Origin: Symbiodinium kawagutii
Lineage: Eukaryota > Sar > Dinophyceae > Suessiales > Symbiodiniaceae
Reading direction: 5' to 3'
Assembly (NCBI GenBank): GCA_009767595.1
Contig: VSDK01012156.1
Span: 160,075-224,074, forward strand
Length of the DNA stretch: 64,000 nt
Part shown: positions 22,691-34,064 of the stretch, in pieces
Layout: each line of letters opens with the position of its first letter
How positions within the stretch are numbered: position 1 is the first letter of the stretch
Notes under the pieces: generated by a model
Told to the model about the DNA's origin: nothing
Database searches by the model: none
What the model saw: only the letters and a program-made list of their open reading frames with translations
Program-made: the position numbers and the translations under genes

Positions 22691-22768
22691 CAATAAACAC
22701 TTGGTAATGCCTAGCGGTTTTCAAGGATTGCTTAGCAGCCGGGTGTTGACGATGTATCCTACCGTCAG

Positions 22769-22823
22769 AGTAGTGGAATTCCTGACTCCGTACCCGGCTG
22801 AGCATTGGCTGGACCCTTGGAAG
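22769..22823 (+). CDS. Orphan exon candidate in AMT intron 2
   Basis: Between ACCGTCAG and TGGAAG|GTGAGT, a strong donor. Reads VVEFLTPYPAEHWLDPWK with GC3 bias. The frame stays open beyond the donor to about 22935. Phase 2 in and 0 out does not fit the AMT chain. Confidence 0.25.
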
Positions 22824-23149
22824 GTGAGTTTCAGCTGGCGCCACGTGTCCTCAGCCATTCAGAAAGCCAGTCCTACGAACGATGTGCACCCCCACGATAA
22901 AGGTCAGTGGTCACTACCCATGGTTTCTAGGGCTTAGTTCAGCTACCTTATAGGAAACAACTAACCATGGTGATAACCCAAGCTGCACATCCAAGTATGG
23001 AGCATCAGCTGTACCTCACAGTTCTACTACCAGGTTTCTGACTGCAGCCAGGCCCCAGTACCATCATCCCGTTGGATGGCTCCAAGTTGGCTCAACTAGG
23101 CCCATCGTCCAACCATCACCAGTGATCCAGCTGTTGATACAAGATTTGG

Positions 23150-23278
23150 TGGTTTCTCAAAACCTCCATATGGTGGTTTCTCAAAATATGGGGCCCAAAA
23201 AATGGTTGGTTTATTACTGTAAATGACTAGTAATGGATGATTTGGGGGGTCCCCTATTTTGAGAAACCTCCATATCAT
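23150..23278. repeat. Palindromic element, family 1 (best inverted arms)
   Basis: Outer GGTGGTTTCTCAAAACCTCC and an inner second arm GGTGGTTTCTCAAAATATGG, core GGTTTATTACTGTAAATGAC, right arm CCCCTATTTTGAGAAACCTC. Looks like an element beside, or nested at, a second arm. Confidence 0.8.
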
Positions 23279-23625
23279 CCAATATTTTTTAGATGTTCTC
23301 AGGGCCTTGGGTTTGAAATTTTGAAAAAGCGCTATTTTTTGGCAGTTTTCCATAATCTTGACCATTCTTAGCAATAAACCATCCAGTTTTGGGGTTCCCC
23401 AAACTGGCGACCAGAGACCATCATATAGTAGTTCTTTAATTATTCTTGTTGGTTATTATTCCCTATTAATCCATATTATCAACCATTATTATCAGCAACA
23501 AAAAAAATTAAACAACTATCATTCATTGTATAGGTGATAAGTTGTTGATATCAGGCCATTGTTGGTTATTATCACAATAAATCTATTATTACCCATTATC
23601 AACCACTATTACTGTCATTTGTCAG

Positions 23626-23721
23626 GACTTTGACCGACGCCTGTTGACGGACAACAAATTCACCAAGAGTGAACTCACAGCTGCTGTTGCTCGGTGCACT
23701 GCTCCGGGAGCGACGCGGATG
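23626..23721 (+). CDS. AMT: AMT exon 3 (probable)
   Basis: Between CATTTGTCAG and CGGATG|GTCAAG, 32 codons, phase 0 at both ends. Reads DFDRRLLTDNKFTKSELTAA then VARCTAPGATRM. Strong GC3 bias. It fits in frame between exons 2 and 4, lengthening the segment before helix 1. The gene also reads through without it, so it could be optional. Confidence 0.5.
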
Positions 23722-23844
23722 GTCAAGAACTAGTGGTTGAGAGTGGGAAATGATGGGATTTTATAGCCAAACCATGGGATTTTATGGGGAAACCATGGGA
23801 CTTTAAAGGGAAACCATAGGTTTTGAAAGGGAAAGGTCGGTGAC

Positions 23845-23845
<1 letters not shown>

Positions 23846-23885
<40 letters not shown>

Positions 23886-23910
23886 CTTGTTCTTGTTCTT
23901 GTTATTTTTT
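23846..23910. repeat. (TTG)n / (TTC)n microsatellite
   Basis: About 13 GTT units followed by TTC/TTG variants. Probably an older form of the arrays at 24180 and 24650. Confidence 0.85.
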
Positions 23911-23920
23911 GTTGTTGTCT

Positions 23921-25140
23921 AAGTGAATTGAGGCTTACATTACATAATGCTGATGAATGACTGTGAATGACTACTGCTTGTAGGCTGGTTGATGGTGGCT
24001 GACAAGCTGTGAATTCATATTTGCTGCTTGATAAGTGTTTTACTGCTGATCACTGTCAACAAGCTGCGTGGGAAGTTATCCGATTTCACAGCTTTTCAAC
24101 AGAAAATTTATCTGGCTGGCAGTCCGCCAGACATTTGCTACTAGGCTGCTGGTCAGGTCACTTGTTCGTTTCAGCTGATTCTATTGATGGTGGTCGGGGG
24201 TTGGCATGCTTGTGTTGCTGCTATTGCGGTTGTTGCGGTTGCGGTTGTTGCTGGCGGTGTTGTAGTTGTGGTTGTGGTTGCTGTTGTTGCTGTTGTTGCT
24301 GTTGTTGCTGTTGTTGCTGTTGTTGCCGTTGTTGCCGTTGTTGCTGTTGTTGCCGTTGTTGCTGTTGTTCTTGTTTTTTTTGTTGTTGTCTAAGTGAATT
24401 GAGGCTTACATTACATAATGCTGATGAATGACTGTGAATGATTACTGCTTGTAGGCTGGTTGATGGTGGCTGATAAGCTGTGAATTCATATTTGCTGCTT
24501 GATAAGTGTTTTACTGCTGATCACTGTCAACAAGCTGCGTGGGAAGTTATCCGATTTCACAGCTTTTGAGCAGAAAATTTATCTGGCTGGCAGTCCGCCA
24601 GACATTTGCTACTAGGCTGCTGGTCAGGTCACTTGTTCGTTTCAGCTGGTTCTATTGATGGTGGTCGGGGGTTGGCATGCTTGTGTTGCTGCTATTGCGG
24701 TTGTTGCGGTTGTTGCGGTTGTTGCCGTTGTTGCGGTTGCGGTTGTTGCTGGCGCTGTTGTAGTTGTTGCTGTTGTTGCTGTTGTTGCTGTTGTTGCTGT
24801 TGTTGCCGTTGTTGCCGTTGTTGCTGTTGTTGCTGCTATTGCGGTTGTTGCGGTTGTTGCGGTTGTTGCGGTTGTTGCGGTTGTTGCGGTTGCGGTTGTT
24901 GCTGGCGCTGTTGTAGTTGTTGCTGTTGTTGCTGCTATTGCGGTTGTTGCGGTTGTTGCGGTTGCGGTTGTTGCTGGCGCTGTTGTAGTTGTTGCTGTTG
25001 TTGCTGCTATTGCGGTTGTTGCGGTTGTTGCGGTTGCGGTTGTTGCTGGCGCTGTTGTAGTTGTTGCTGTTGTTGCTGTGGTTGCTGTTGTTGCCGTTAT
25101 TTCCGTTGTTGCTGTTGTTGCTGTTGTTGTTGTTGTTGTT
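23921..25140 (+). repeat. 471-bp tandem duplication with expanding TTGCGG/TTGCTG arrays
   Basis: The segment starting AAGTGAATTGAGGCTTACAT at 23921 is repeated nearly identically from 24392 (period 471). Each copy ends in a trinucleotide array of TTGCTG/TTGCGG words. In copy 2 the array is longer and shows a higher-order unit, from GGTTGCGGTTGTTGCTGGCG to GCTGCTATTGC, recurring about every 100 bp. Poly-Ala/Val, Cys and Thr open frames here are repeat artefacts. In AMT intron 3. Confidence 0.85.
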
Positions 25141-25382
25141 GGGTCGATCACACCAAGAGTGGGGTTCAGGCCATAAGGTGTGATGGTGGATTCTAAGTAA
25201 TCATCCAGTGACATCCCCAGCTGCAGATCTTTTCCCCATCCTTCGATGTGCATCTACACTGGTGGTGCCTGGGAACATTGAATAGGGGTAACCGTGGATC
25301 CGAATTCCCCAGCCATTTCCCAACAGGCATAGGGGTTAGTTTCGCCACCAGGGTAGCCATGGTGGCGTCCCGATTAGTCATT

Positions 25383-25490
25383 TGGTGGTTTCTCAAAGGG
25401 TACCTCCAAAATCACCCACTACTAATCATTCTTTGTTGATTTTCACCAACCATAACTTTTGTGTCTCCGGCTTAAGAAACCACCATCTCC
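25383..25490. repeat. Palindromic element, family 1
   Basis: TGGTGGTTTCTCAAAGGGTA...CTTAAGAAACCACCATCTCC. The following 25560-25760 region repeats CCACCATCTCCTGAGGAA several times. In AMT intron 3. Confidence 0.6.
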
Positions 25491-25795
25491 TGAGGAAATG
25501 CAATTCAAAAACATGTACCTTTGTTCCCCATCATTCTCCATTATTTGGTTGTTTTTCCCTATCATTAACCATGATCAATGGTCATGACCACCATCTCCTG
25601 AGGAACGAAACCACCATCTCCTGCAGAATCAATGGTCATAACCACTAAGAAACCACCATATAATAATTGCTTAGCCATTGTTATTGTTGGTCATCCCCTA
25701 CTATTAACCATATAAATCTCCAATGTTTAACCATTCAAATCTCCTGAGGAAACAATATCCTGAGGAAATGGGGATCAATGGTCATAACCACTAAG

Positions 25796-25926
25796 GAAGC
25801 AAGTTTCAAAGACATCTACTACAGCATGGGCGGCGCTCTGGACTCTCTCTGGTTGCTGCTCTGTGGCGCCCTGGTGATGTTCATGCACGCGGGCTTCGCC
25901 ATGTTGGAGACCGGATGTTGCCGCCA
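25796..25926 (+). CDS. AMT: AMT exon 4: transmembrane helix 1
   Basis: After ACTAAG|G. Reads [20 protein letters not shown], then [20 protein letters not shown] and CCR. This is helix 1 of the Amt family with the conserved GFAMLETG. To join exon 5 in frame and keep the family spacing (CCR-x-KNASN) the intron must start GCCCCT after CA, a GC donor in phase 2. The nearest GT (GTAAGG at 25949) breaks the frame. Confidence 0.92.
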
Positions 25927-26206
25927 GCCCCTGGGCGAGGAAGCCGATGTAAGGCACCGGTGAACCAGTCAGTTTGATGGTCAATTGTGCAGTATCCCTG
26001 AATTTTTCTATTTGACGTTTGGCAAGTGATTCGCTTACATGGGGTCACTTAGACATGATTCGTGACATGATGTTTTTTTCCGAGCAGTAGCTCCATCCCA
26101 ATGGTGGTACCCAAATGTGGACACCACCAGCTGTTGGACTAGCCTCGATGGAAACGAAGTCAGTCCTTGAAAGTCAATGATTTCGAGTTATGTTCATCCC
26201 CTGTAC

Positions 26207-26333
26207 GATATTGCTGTGGGTCAAAAGCCCGTACCCCTGGTTCCCCTATCATTAACCATTGATTTCCCTTATTATTGTTGGTCATTATCCCTCATGAAAT
26301 TGGTTGGTGAACTGCTTGACCCAGCTCGCCATA
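26207..26333 (-). repeat. Palindromic element, family 2 (inverted copy)
   Basis: TGCTGTGGGTCAAAAGCCCG...ACTGCTTGACCCAGCTCGCC, containing CCCCTATCATTAACCATTG and TTATTATTGTTGGTCATTAT, the reverse complement of the other copies. AMT intron 4. Confidence 0.7.
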
Positions 26334-26571
26334 TTTGTCATCATCAACCAGGGAAACTCATGGGGCCTTTCCCATGGCTCATCTTGTCCAACCACGTGGT
26401 GACACGCGGTGCGGCGGGCAAAACAACAGTAGCCCCCGTGACTCGCGAGACCCGATGGTCTGGTCGGTCATTGGGCCAGCGACCGGGCTAAGCGGTTAAG
26501 CAACCAATAGCTGGTTAATGGTTGATAATAAGGGATGATAACTAACAATCATAGAGGATATATACCAACTA

Positions 26572-26692
26572 TATATGGCGAGTTGGGTCAACATTAACCA
26601 GACTGGGGGATAAGTTCACCAACAATGATAGTGGGAAAACAATGATTAATGATGGGGGAACCAGGGGCACAGGGTGAACTGACCCACAGGCA
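26572..26692 (+). repeat. Palindromic element, family 2
   Basis: ATGGCGAGTTGGGTCAACAT...GGGGGAACCAGGGGCACAGG...GAACTGACCCACAGGC. AMT intron 4. Confidence 0.7.
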
Positions 26693-27440
26693 TTTCTCCG
26701 TAAGCATGGCGATGATGGTGATGATGCCTGCATATTCCCATGAGGGTGGCACCGCAAGCACGGACATAATGATCGGAGTTGAAGCGGGCCCCAAGGATTT
26801 TCGCATTGCAAGATTGATATGGGGTTGTCAACGATTGTTGCGGGCTAAGTGAGCTTCGTGATAGTATGTGATAATAAGAATGCTTGGGAATGATACCGGG
26901 ATATACCCGGCAATGGATGGCAGTGGTAAAAACTGATGGCCCACACTGATGGCTACCTATGGTTAAGAACTGTCAGGTGGCTCACAATAGTATATCGTAA
27001 CCAATAAAATGATCCCCAGCAGTCAGGACACCACAGCGAAGCCGAGTTCCTGATCATGATCAGTTCATCTAAGCCAATGATGGATATGGTCATAATGGGA
27101 TAGTCAGGGGACCGCATTCCCAGGGTAGGATCGCCAGCAGCCGGTGTCTCCATCCTTGTGACCGTTTCCCAGCCATCGCCACGGCTATACTCGTGTTGTT
27201 GAATGACTTAGTCGACTTCGTCATTAAGAGTTATATAACACTTATGATTGTACTCACTGATTATGATAGTGACTTAGAGTCATTATACTTGTAGAATCTT
27301 ATGACTTGAGTCATTTCACTTGTAGAATCTTACACTTCGTCTTTTTGATTACGGTCCGTCCTCGACTCGTAGGGCCGGGGGATTTCATGGCTGGTGAGCG
27401 GGCAGAGGTGACACCCAACTGAGCCGCAGAGCTTGCCAAG

Positions 27441-27568
27441 GAAGAATGCCTCCAACGTGTTGATGAAGAACTTGGTGAATGTTTGCGTGGGCACGTTGGG
27501 TTGGTGGAGTTTTGGCTGGGCTTTCGCCTATGGCGGTGCGGGTGACAACGGCTTCATTGGATACCAAG
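27441..27568 (+). CDS. AMT: AMT exon 5: helix 2
   Basis: After TTGCCAAG|G. Reads KNASNVLMKNLVNVCVGTLG, then WWSFGWAFAYGGAGDNGFIG and YQ, ending with one base before GTCTGA (phase 1). KNASNVLMKN is a hallmark of eukaryotic and cyanobacterial AMT proteins after helix 1. Confidence 0.93.
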
Positions 27569-28599
27569 GTCTGACTCCATGCGCTCGATGCACTGGGCTG
27601 CGGTTTTCAGGGGGCTGGCATTTTTGTGGCGACAAAGGACTGGTAAGACTTGGGAAGCAGTAAACGCAGACGGATGATTGATATTGATTTGTGTGACTAA
27701 TGTATTTAAGTATACTTAAGTATGTTCAAGCCAATCATTAGCTAAACCCACGCATTGACTAATGGTGACGGAAACTAATGATTGTACTTGTTAATGAATA
27801 CAGTGGAGTTCTATTTGGTGAATGATTGGTTGTAGTAACTCATAAACTGGACACACTTTTGACTTGACAAACCAAATGTGACTGTGAGTACTTTGGTGGG
27901 CTTGAAACTTACAAAAACACTCTGGCAGAAAGTAAAGATGCAAGAGCTGAGGGAAATCATCAGTGGAGGGTCCGCTCATGATAGTTTCTGGCAAATTGAT
28001 AAATGAAAAATGAGTACAAGGTGGGCCCCCAACCACTTACAAGTTGGTTTATAAGTAACTTAAGTGGGGTTAACTACCAGTTATATGGGCTCCCAACTTA
28101 CAACTGCCAGGGGCCCACCTTGTAGAAACAGTGGTTCGTATTTGTTAATGTTTCAGGTCGTGTCATCACGCTTGGTAGCCTGGGATTCAGCCGATTGAAA
28201 GGATCTCGCCGCACCATTTAACCAATGGGCTACTGATGGATCCTTGCTGGAAAAAACAAATGATACTTACTAGCTAATGGATTCAATAATGGTAAATCAG
28301 CTTAAAAAGCTTAGGATCCTACAGAATCCTTACTGATCCCACCTGATGGATTCAATGGGCTAAATCTAGCTAGGATTCTACCATACTGGTGGATCCTGGC
28401 TACTGACAAAGAGCTGAATCGACTGCTAGACAGGGTGCAGTGTCTCCCAGCATCCGATGTCGGACGATGTGCCGGAACCTGTCCTGCCGGTTGCAACTCC
28501 ACAACCTGCATGATATGACGAACGATCCCGATTCTAGATGGTTGATTCATCTAAATTCACTTGATTTCGTTTGTTTTCATGGTTGATTCAGATATGGTT

Positions 28600-28625
28600 G
28601 AATGATTTATATATATATATATATA
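28600..28625. repeat. (AT)n microsatellite
   Basis: Uninterrupted TATATATATA run in AMT intron 5, about 60 bp upstream of the exon 6 acceptor. Confidence 0.85.
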
Positions 28626-28682
28626 GTTGATTTTTGTTCGTTGTATCAAAATCACATGTGTGATCAGCTTGGACCGGTGAAG

Positions 28683-28836
28683 CTTTCCGGGTCGCTTCTG
28701 GGGGAGGCTTCTTTGGTTTCGACTTCTACACGCGAAAATCCAACGGAGACATCGTCCCTGTCGGGACGTGTGATGGAGACGGCTGCCAGAGCACCATGTT
28801 GCTTGGCTCGAAACCGAAGGATCGCAACTGTCAAAT
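28683..28836 (+). CDS. AMT: AMT exon 6: extracellular loop before helix 3
   Basis: After CGGTGAAG. Two bases complete Ala (GYQ-A), then FRVASGGGFFGFDFYTRKSN, GDIVPVGTCDGDGCQSTMLL and GSKPKDRNCQ, ending AT before GTTTTG (phase 2). Phases match exon 5 (1) and exon 7 (2). This loop is variable in the family. It carries three Cys, possibly disulphide-bonded. Confidence 0.8.
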
Positions 28837-28951
28837 GTTTTGATTGTCCATATCGTGACCCATGATGTTCGCTGATGCTTAGCAGCTGGCTGGGCAATCA
28901 TCCATCATCAAACATCACAAGCACCACAATCATAAGAAACCATCATTCACC

Positions 28952-28959
28952 ATGATCAC

Positions 28960-29043
<84 letters not shown>

Positions 29044-29434
29044 NNNNNNNNNNNNNNNNNNNNNNNNNNNNNNNNNNNNNNNNNNNNNNNNNNNNNNNNN
29101 NNNNNNNNNNNNNNNNNNNNNNNNNNNNNNNNNNNNNNNNNNNNNNNNNNNNNNNNNNNNNNNNNNNNNNNNNNNNNNNNNNNNNNNNNNNNNNNNNNNN
29201 NNNNNNNNNNNNNNNNNNNNNNNNNNNNNNNNNNNNNNNNNNNNNNNNNNNNNNNNNNNNNNNNNNNNNNNNNNNNNNNNNNNNNNNNNNNNNNNNNNNN
29301 NNNNNNNNNNNNNNNNNNNNNNNNNNNNNNNNNNNNNNNNNNNNNNNNNNNNNNNNNNNNNNNNNNNNNNNNNNNNNNNNNNNNNNNNNNNNNNNNNNNN
29401 NNNNNNNNNNNNNNNNTCATCGTCATCCCCACCC

Positions 29435-29472
<38 letters not shown>

Positions 29473-29480
29473 GTCGTCGT
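28952..29480. repeat. (CAT)n / (TCATCG)n microsatellite with assembly gap
   Basis: CAT repeats run from about 28959 to 29043. A run of 373 N fills 29044-29416. TCATCG-type repeats then continue to about 29480. The gap is within the repeat, so true length is unknown. Lies in AMT intron 6, about 190 bp before exon 7. Confidence 0.95.
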
Positions 29481-29666
29481 TGTTGTCATGATCCCCATGA
29501 TCGTCATCAGCATGATCGTCATGATCAGTAGAAGTGACATCATTTTTATCGACATCCTTGTGATGATCGTCACCATCACAGGCGTGACACATTCATCAGC
29601 TTCAGCAGTAACAACTACAAGCTCCAAGGTTATCATCAGTGTCACATCCAGACATCATCCTCCAAG

Positions 29667-29914
29667 GTTATCTTGGTTCTTCCAGTGGGCATTCTGCACT
29701 GCCGCCGCCACCATCGTGAGTGGAGCTGTTGCGGAGCGCGTGAAGAGCCCCACCTATGCCTGCTTCGCCTTTCTCATGTCCACCTTGATCTACCCCGTCG
29801 TCGTCGCATGGACGTGGGGCGGTGGTTGGCTGTCCTCCTTGTTTGACGTGGGCGTCATGGACTTTGCTGGAAGCGGCATCGTCCACATGACAGGAGGAGT
29901 TGCTGGCTTGGCAG
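29667..29914 (+). CDS. AMT: AMT exon 7: helices 3-5, first pore histidine
   Basis: After CTCCAAG|G. Reads [60 protein letters not shown], then [20 protein letters not shown] and LA. Contains the Phe-gate region (FQWAFC), GGGW, and DFAG...VH with the first of the two pore His. With exon 8 it spells the ammonium transporter signature D-F-A-G-S-G-x-V to L-G-P-R. Family spacing puts the end at GCAG|GCGGAA, a GC donor in phase 1. Confidence 0.96.
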
Positions 29915-30632
29915 GCGGAAGCGCCGGGGAGGCGATGGTGCAAACATGCCAGCATTGTTCCTAGCTACAGCATCCTGGATTCTGGTTTGTTGCTAGGGAT
30001 TGTTCAGTTTCTTACTCATCATCACAATCATCGAAGCATCAACACAACTATCCTTGTCATCATCATGATTGGTCATGATTGGTCATGATTGGTCCTGATT
30101 GATCATGATCATCATGATCATGATCATCAGACATGATTATCATATATTATCATCATCCTTATATATCCTTATCATTATCATTATGATTTTCCTCCGTTAT
30201 TGGTTAATATACAAGTGCTACCACAGCCTTACGAAGATATGGCATCAGCCGCCAGCACTGCCAACCAGTCGAAAGTGGCCAAGAGTGTGGCTGAAGAGCC
30301 AGGAGGTTGACGCAAGGAGGTGTCCATGTTGGTTGTTGAAGAATATTTGCTGCGTGTTCTTTCCCCTAGCAAGATGAATATGGCCATTGTTTCAGGTCGT
30401 TGTTTCAGGGTTTGGGGGTACCAGCACTGTGCAGAGTTAGCGACAGCAGCTTACAAGTTTGCGAATCTGCCACTGTGAGTTTTTGGGCTACCCACGGGAT
30501 GGTGCATCTCAAGCATTTGAAGGAAAAAATTAACCATCTCATCATGGAGTTGTAACCCAGAGTCAGGATCATCATGTCTCGGAGTAGCTGTAACCATGGC
30601 CACTTCCTTGGGGCCGTGCCATGTGCCGCCAG

Positions 30633-30711
30633 GCACGGTGATTCTGGGCCCTCGCAAGGGTCGCTTCACCAACCCTGATGAGTTCGTTCCCCACAACCTG
30701 CCCTTGGCTGT
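30633..30711 (+). CDS. AMT: AMT exon 8
   Basis: After TGCCGCCAG|G. Completes Gly, then TVILGPRKGRFTNPDEFVPH and NLPLA, ending GT before GCATCT (GC donor, phase 2). Joins exon 9 as NLPLAV-LGTFALWFGWYG, the exact family spacing. LGPRKGRF closes the signature begun in exon 7. Confidence 0.93.
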
Positions 30712-30787
30712 GCATCTTGGCCATGGCGTCAGCTGCGGTGAAAACCGTGGTTTTTGGCGATGGTGAAGTAGAACAAGATGTGGTGGT

Positions 30788-30872
30788 GAGCCTGGGGGTA
30801 CCCCAAAATGGTTGGTTTATTGCTTTAAATGGTTAATATTGGATGATCACCCCTATTTTGAGAAACACCCAT
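30788..30872. repeat. Palindromic element, family 1
   Basis: GGGGGTACCCCAAAATGGTT, GGTTTATTGCTTTAAATGGT, ending CCTATTTTGAGAAACACCC. AMT intron 8. Confidence 0.7.
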
Positions 30873-31417
30873 GTAGATATCGAAATGAAAGTGAAGAGTG
30901 ATCAACAGGTGTTAAAGTACAGTTTTTTTCCGCCATGCGTTGAGGCTTGGTGGCCGGAAAAGTGCCACTGTGGGCATCTACCGAGCCATTAAGATGGGTG
31001 CTTCAAACCGCCTAAAATGCAGATTGAGTATATAGATCGTTTTCAACTGCCCCCATTTTCGTAATCCAATGTTTATATAATCCTCATTAACCATCCTGTT
31101 TGAAATCCTCTGCTGGGTCGAAAAGAGTGGTGGGAATATGTGGAGGCCTGCAAATGCATGTAGATGGCGCCGTTGCGGGACCTCTTGTGATTTTGATTCT
31201 GCTGTGATGGCTTGTGCAACGTGATTCACATGTTGTTTTCACCCGTTATCATGGTTGTTAGCCAGGACTAATCTACCACTAGCACCACCACCACCAGCAC
31301 CACCAGCGCCAGCAATCAAGCATCGTTTCTAGGCACAATCACCTCCACCCTTGTTGATCTTACCTCAAATCAATCACCAGCCAGGACTCCTGCTCGGCCG
31401 ACGCCACCCCCGCTGAG

Positions 31418-31591
31418 GCTTGGCACCTTCGCTCTGTGGTTTGGATGGTACGGCTTCAACCCTGGGTCCACTCTGACCATGAAGTCCAAGACCGATGGCG
31501 CGTTGGCCGCGCAGGTGGCCATGAACACCACCATTTCGGCCGCCACAGGTGGAATTGTGGTCTTCATCCTGCGATATTTGCTGGTTAAGAA
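31418..31591 (+). CDS. AMT: AMT exon 9: helices 6-7
   Basis: After CGCTGAG|G. Reads LGTFALWFGWYGFNPGSTLT, MKSKTDGALAAQVAMNTTIS and AATGGIVVFILRYLLVK, ending AA before GTGACT (phase 2, Lys completed by exon 10). WYGFNPGS carries the second family Phe near the pore. Confidence 0.95.
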
Positions 31592-32248
31592 GTGACTTGG
31601 AGGCACAACTGTGGCAGGATATCACTTGATCAGATTTTATCAGCAATATATGGTTGTTGTTGGTGGGCTATGTGATGCCAGAAGTCCCACTTTGCCTGTT
31701 GCAGAGGGTAACGAGCTACCGAACGGTACTCGTAGGGTCTTATCAATCCGATCTGATGCTCAAAGCCTTGTCGTGCTTCCGCAAGCGCAAGCTGAAGGGT
31801 GCCTGCGTGTGACCAGAGTTTTCCAGCTCCGCAAACACACAGCGCGACCGGCAGAGAGCAGAAAACTTTGAAAAAAGGCGGTTTGTCAACACCCTGTCCT
31901 TCCCATGGCGCCAAAAATATCTTACAAATTGCAATGCCACAAAGGCCCTGACTCATTTTGACAGATTTGACACCGTGCTTTGTGTGGTTTGTTCAAGAAA
32001 ACATGATGCTGCCCGGCTCTGCAAAAAGTAAACTTCCACGAAGAATGACAATGCGACTTTGCGAACAAAACATGTGCAGCCTCATATGCCGTGAAAACAA
32101 ATGGCCCCCAAAATAGTCCGTGAAACAGCACTTTGCAGGGAAGAAGGTACATGTTACAGAAGCACAGCCGGCTATGCTTCTGGGAACCTAGGGCCTAAAA
32201 CGAAATATATACTGTACGAGTAGTTGTCGTTTTTTTTCTTTTGTTTAA

Positions 32249-32590
32249 TGCATCTCTATCTCTTTCTCTATATCTATCACTATATATCTATCTCTATCTC
32301 TATCTATCTCTATCTCTATATCTATCTCTACATCTATTTCTATCTCTATATCTAAATTATTTCTATACCTAAATCTATATCTGTATCCAAATCTATATCT
32401 ATATCCAAATCTATAGCTATTTTCTATAGCTACATCCAAATCTGTAGCTATATTCTATAGCTACATCTATATCCAAATCTATATCTATATCTATAACGAT
32501 ATCTATTTCCATATCTATATCTATATCCAAATCTACATCTATGGCCAAGTCTACATCTATGTCTAAATCCAAGACTATATTAATGGTGCA
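32249..32590. repeat. (ATCTATATCTCT)n simple-sequence tract
   Basis: Long imperfect array of TCTATA, TCTATC and ATCCAAATCTA words, about 340 bp. The minus-strand Tyr/Arg/Asp/Ile-rich frame is an artefact. Confidence 0.85.
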
Positions 32591-33888
32591 GAGCACAGAA
32601 TAACAAGCTACGTAGCAAGCAACAACTTTATTGAGACAGCATCAAAAACCTTTTGAAAGTTGGTGCTTCTATTTGCAGGTGAGTTTTTTCCAGAGAAATG
32701 TCCGGCGGCTAATGTAGCTACCTGTAATAATACCCCTACATGTACAACGATGTGTGGCAGCATATGTTCAAATAAATGCATGCACACGCTGATATAGACC
32801 AGCTGACTTGCCATTCTTGACGAGTGTTGACCAACTACGTTTATATCCCTAATGTCGGGTTAGCCAGGTGATTGTTTCGAAGCAACAAACGTGTTGCTTG
32901 TACATCTTCCATGACTCTCCTGGAAACTAATCTGGGGTCTACCAAAAGGCTAATAGGGAACTGATCCTGGGCGAAAGGTCAAGCTGCTTGGAGTTTCGTG
33001 CGCAACGATCTGATGGTTGTCAACCAGTCGATTGTAAACGCATGGGCAGTTTATCATGTTGCTTATAAATGTGTCGATTATCGTGATAGATTATTCCAGA
33101 GTCAAAAATAACTCAATTATCAATAATCAGATCAGATCTGATTAGTGTTGCTAACCAGTTTGTGAATCACTGCTAATCTTATCGTCATTACAGTGCTAAC
33201 CATAGTACCGACCATTCAACCATTAGTTATCATCAACAAAATATTCATATAATTGGTCAAAATCCATGTTTCATGTTCTTTTGCTGGCAAGACGAAACAA
33301 CAATGGTCGAATTTCATGTGTTTTTTCTGATGGTAAGTTCACTTTTGACTATTTTTTACTCAACCACCCTTTTTCCAACCATGTCATGGTTGACCATTGA
33401 TTTCTGGTAGCTTTGGCGGTACTACGGTAGGTTTTGCTGGTGGTTAACCATATCATGGTAAGTTCATGGCCTGTCCAAAATTTGGGGCTTTCTCAAGTCA
33501 TATCCCCTTTGTTAGTCGTCATCCCCCTTTATTAACCGTTCACCAGCTGAAATTGGTTGATTAATATTACTGTAAGCCATATAGTTGGTACATGCCCTAC
33601 TATTGTTGGTTATCATCCCCTACTATTAACCATTTTTATTGGTTGGTTGATATTACTGATGGTTATTAACCAGCTATTGGCTATTATTGGTTAATATTTA
33701 GGGTCAGCTGGTTAAATATTAACCAATAATAGCCAATAGATGGTTAATATTAACCATTAACCAGCTATTAGCCATCATTAATCACCATTCTTGTTGGTCA
33801 TTACCCCCATTATTAATCTATTATTAACCTATTATTAACCAGCTAAACCTGCTATTGGTTGGCTAATACTACTGATTGGTTCATAGTA

Positions 33889-33954
33889 TTATTACGCGCA
33901 ATTCCCACCCTTTGCCCCGCAGGGGCAAAGGGTGGGAAGTGCGCGTATTACTAG
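33889..33954. other. Long near-perfect hairpin
   Basis: TACGCGCAATTCCCACCC-TTTGCCCC pairs with GGGGCAAA-GGGTGGGAAGTGCGCGTA around a 3-nt GCA loop, about 26 bp with one mismatch. One arm recurs at 34687-34724. Confidence 0.85.
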
Positions 33955-34064
33955 CAACCATGGTGGGTGTATCCAGCAACCATGGTGGGTCTATCCATCA
34001 ACCATGTTGGTGGTATCCATCAACCATCCATCAACCATGAATCATGTTATCATCAGAACTCATG

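Larger units (their letters stand above)
17162..23625 (+). other. AMT intron 2 (about 6.5 kb)
   Basis: AT-rich with AACCATTG words. Between about 17890 and 18330 a phrase with ACTGAACTGCCAATCATGCAACCATT and GGTGAGCTC recurs. Also holds (AT)n near 18740-18820, a family 3 element at 21776 and family 1 elements at 22598 and 23150. Two orphan exon candidates (19446, 22769) do not fit AMT phases. Confidence 0.5.

Noticed and set aside
24009..25253. Poly-Cys, Ala/Val and Thr/Ala frames of 140-200 residues
   Set aside because: Translations of the TTGCTG/TTGCGG trinucleotide array in an intron.
25927..25963. GTAAGG at 25949 as donor of transporter exon 4
   Set aside because: It would add QPLGEEAD and put exon 5 out of frame; the GC donor keeps the frame and family spacing.
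28930..29645. Frames with poly-Asp, poly-Met or poly-Ile crossing the N run
   Set aside because: CAT microsatellite and assembly gap; not coding.
31630..32152. Overlapping open frames in intron 9 on both strands
   Set aside because: No splice-compatible boundaries, weak codon bias and no family recognised.
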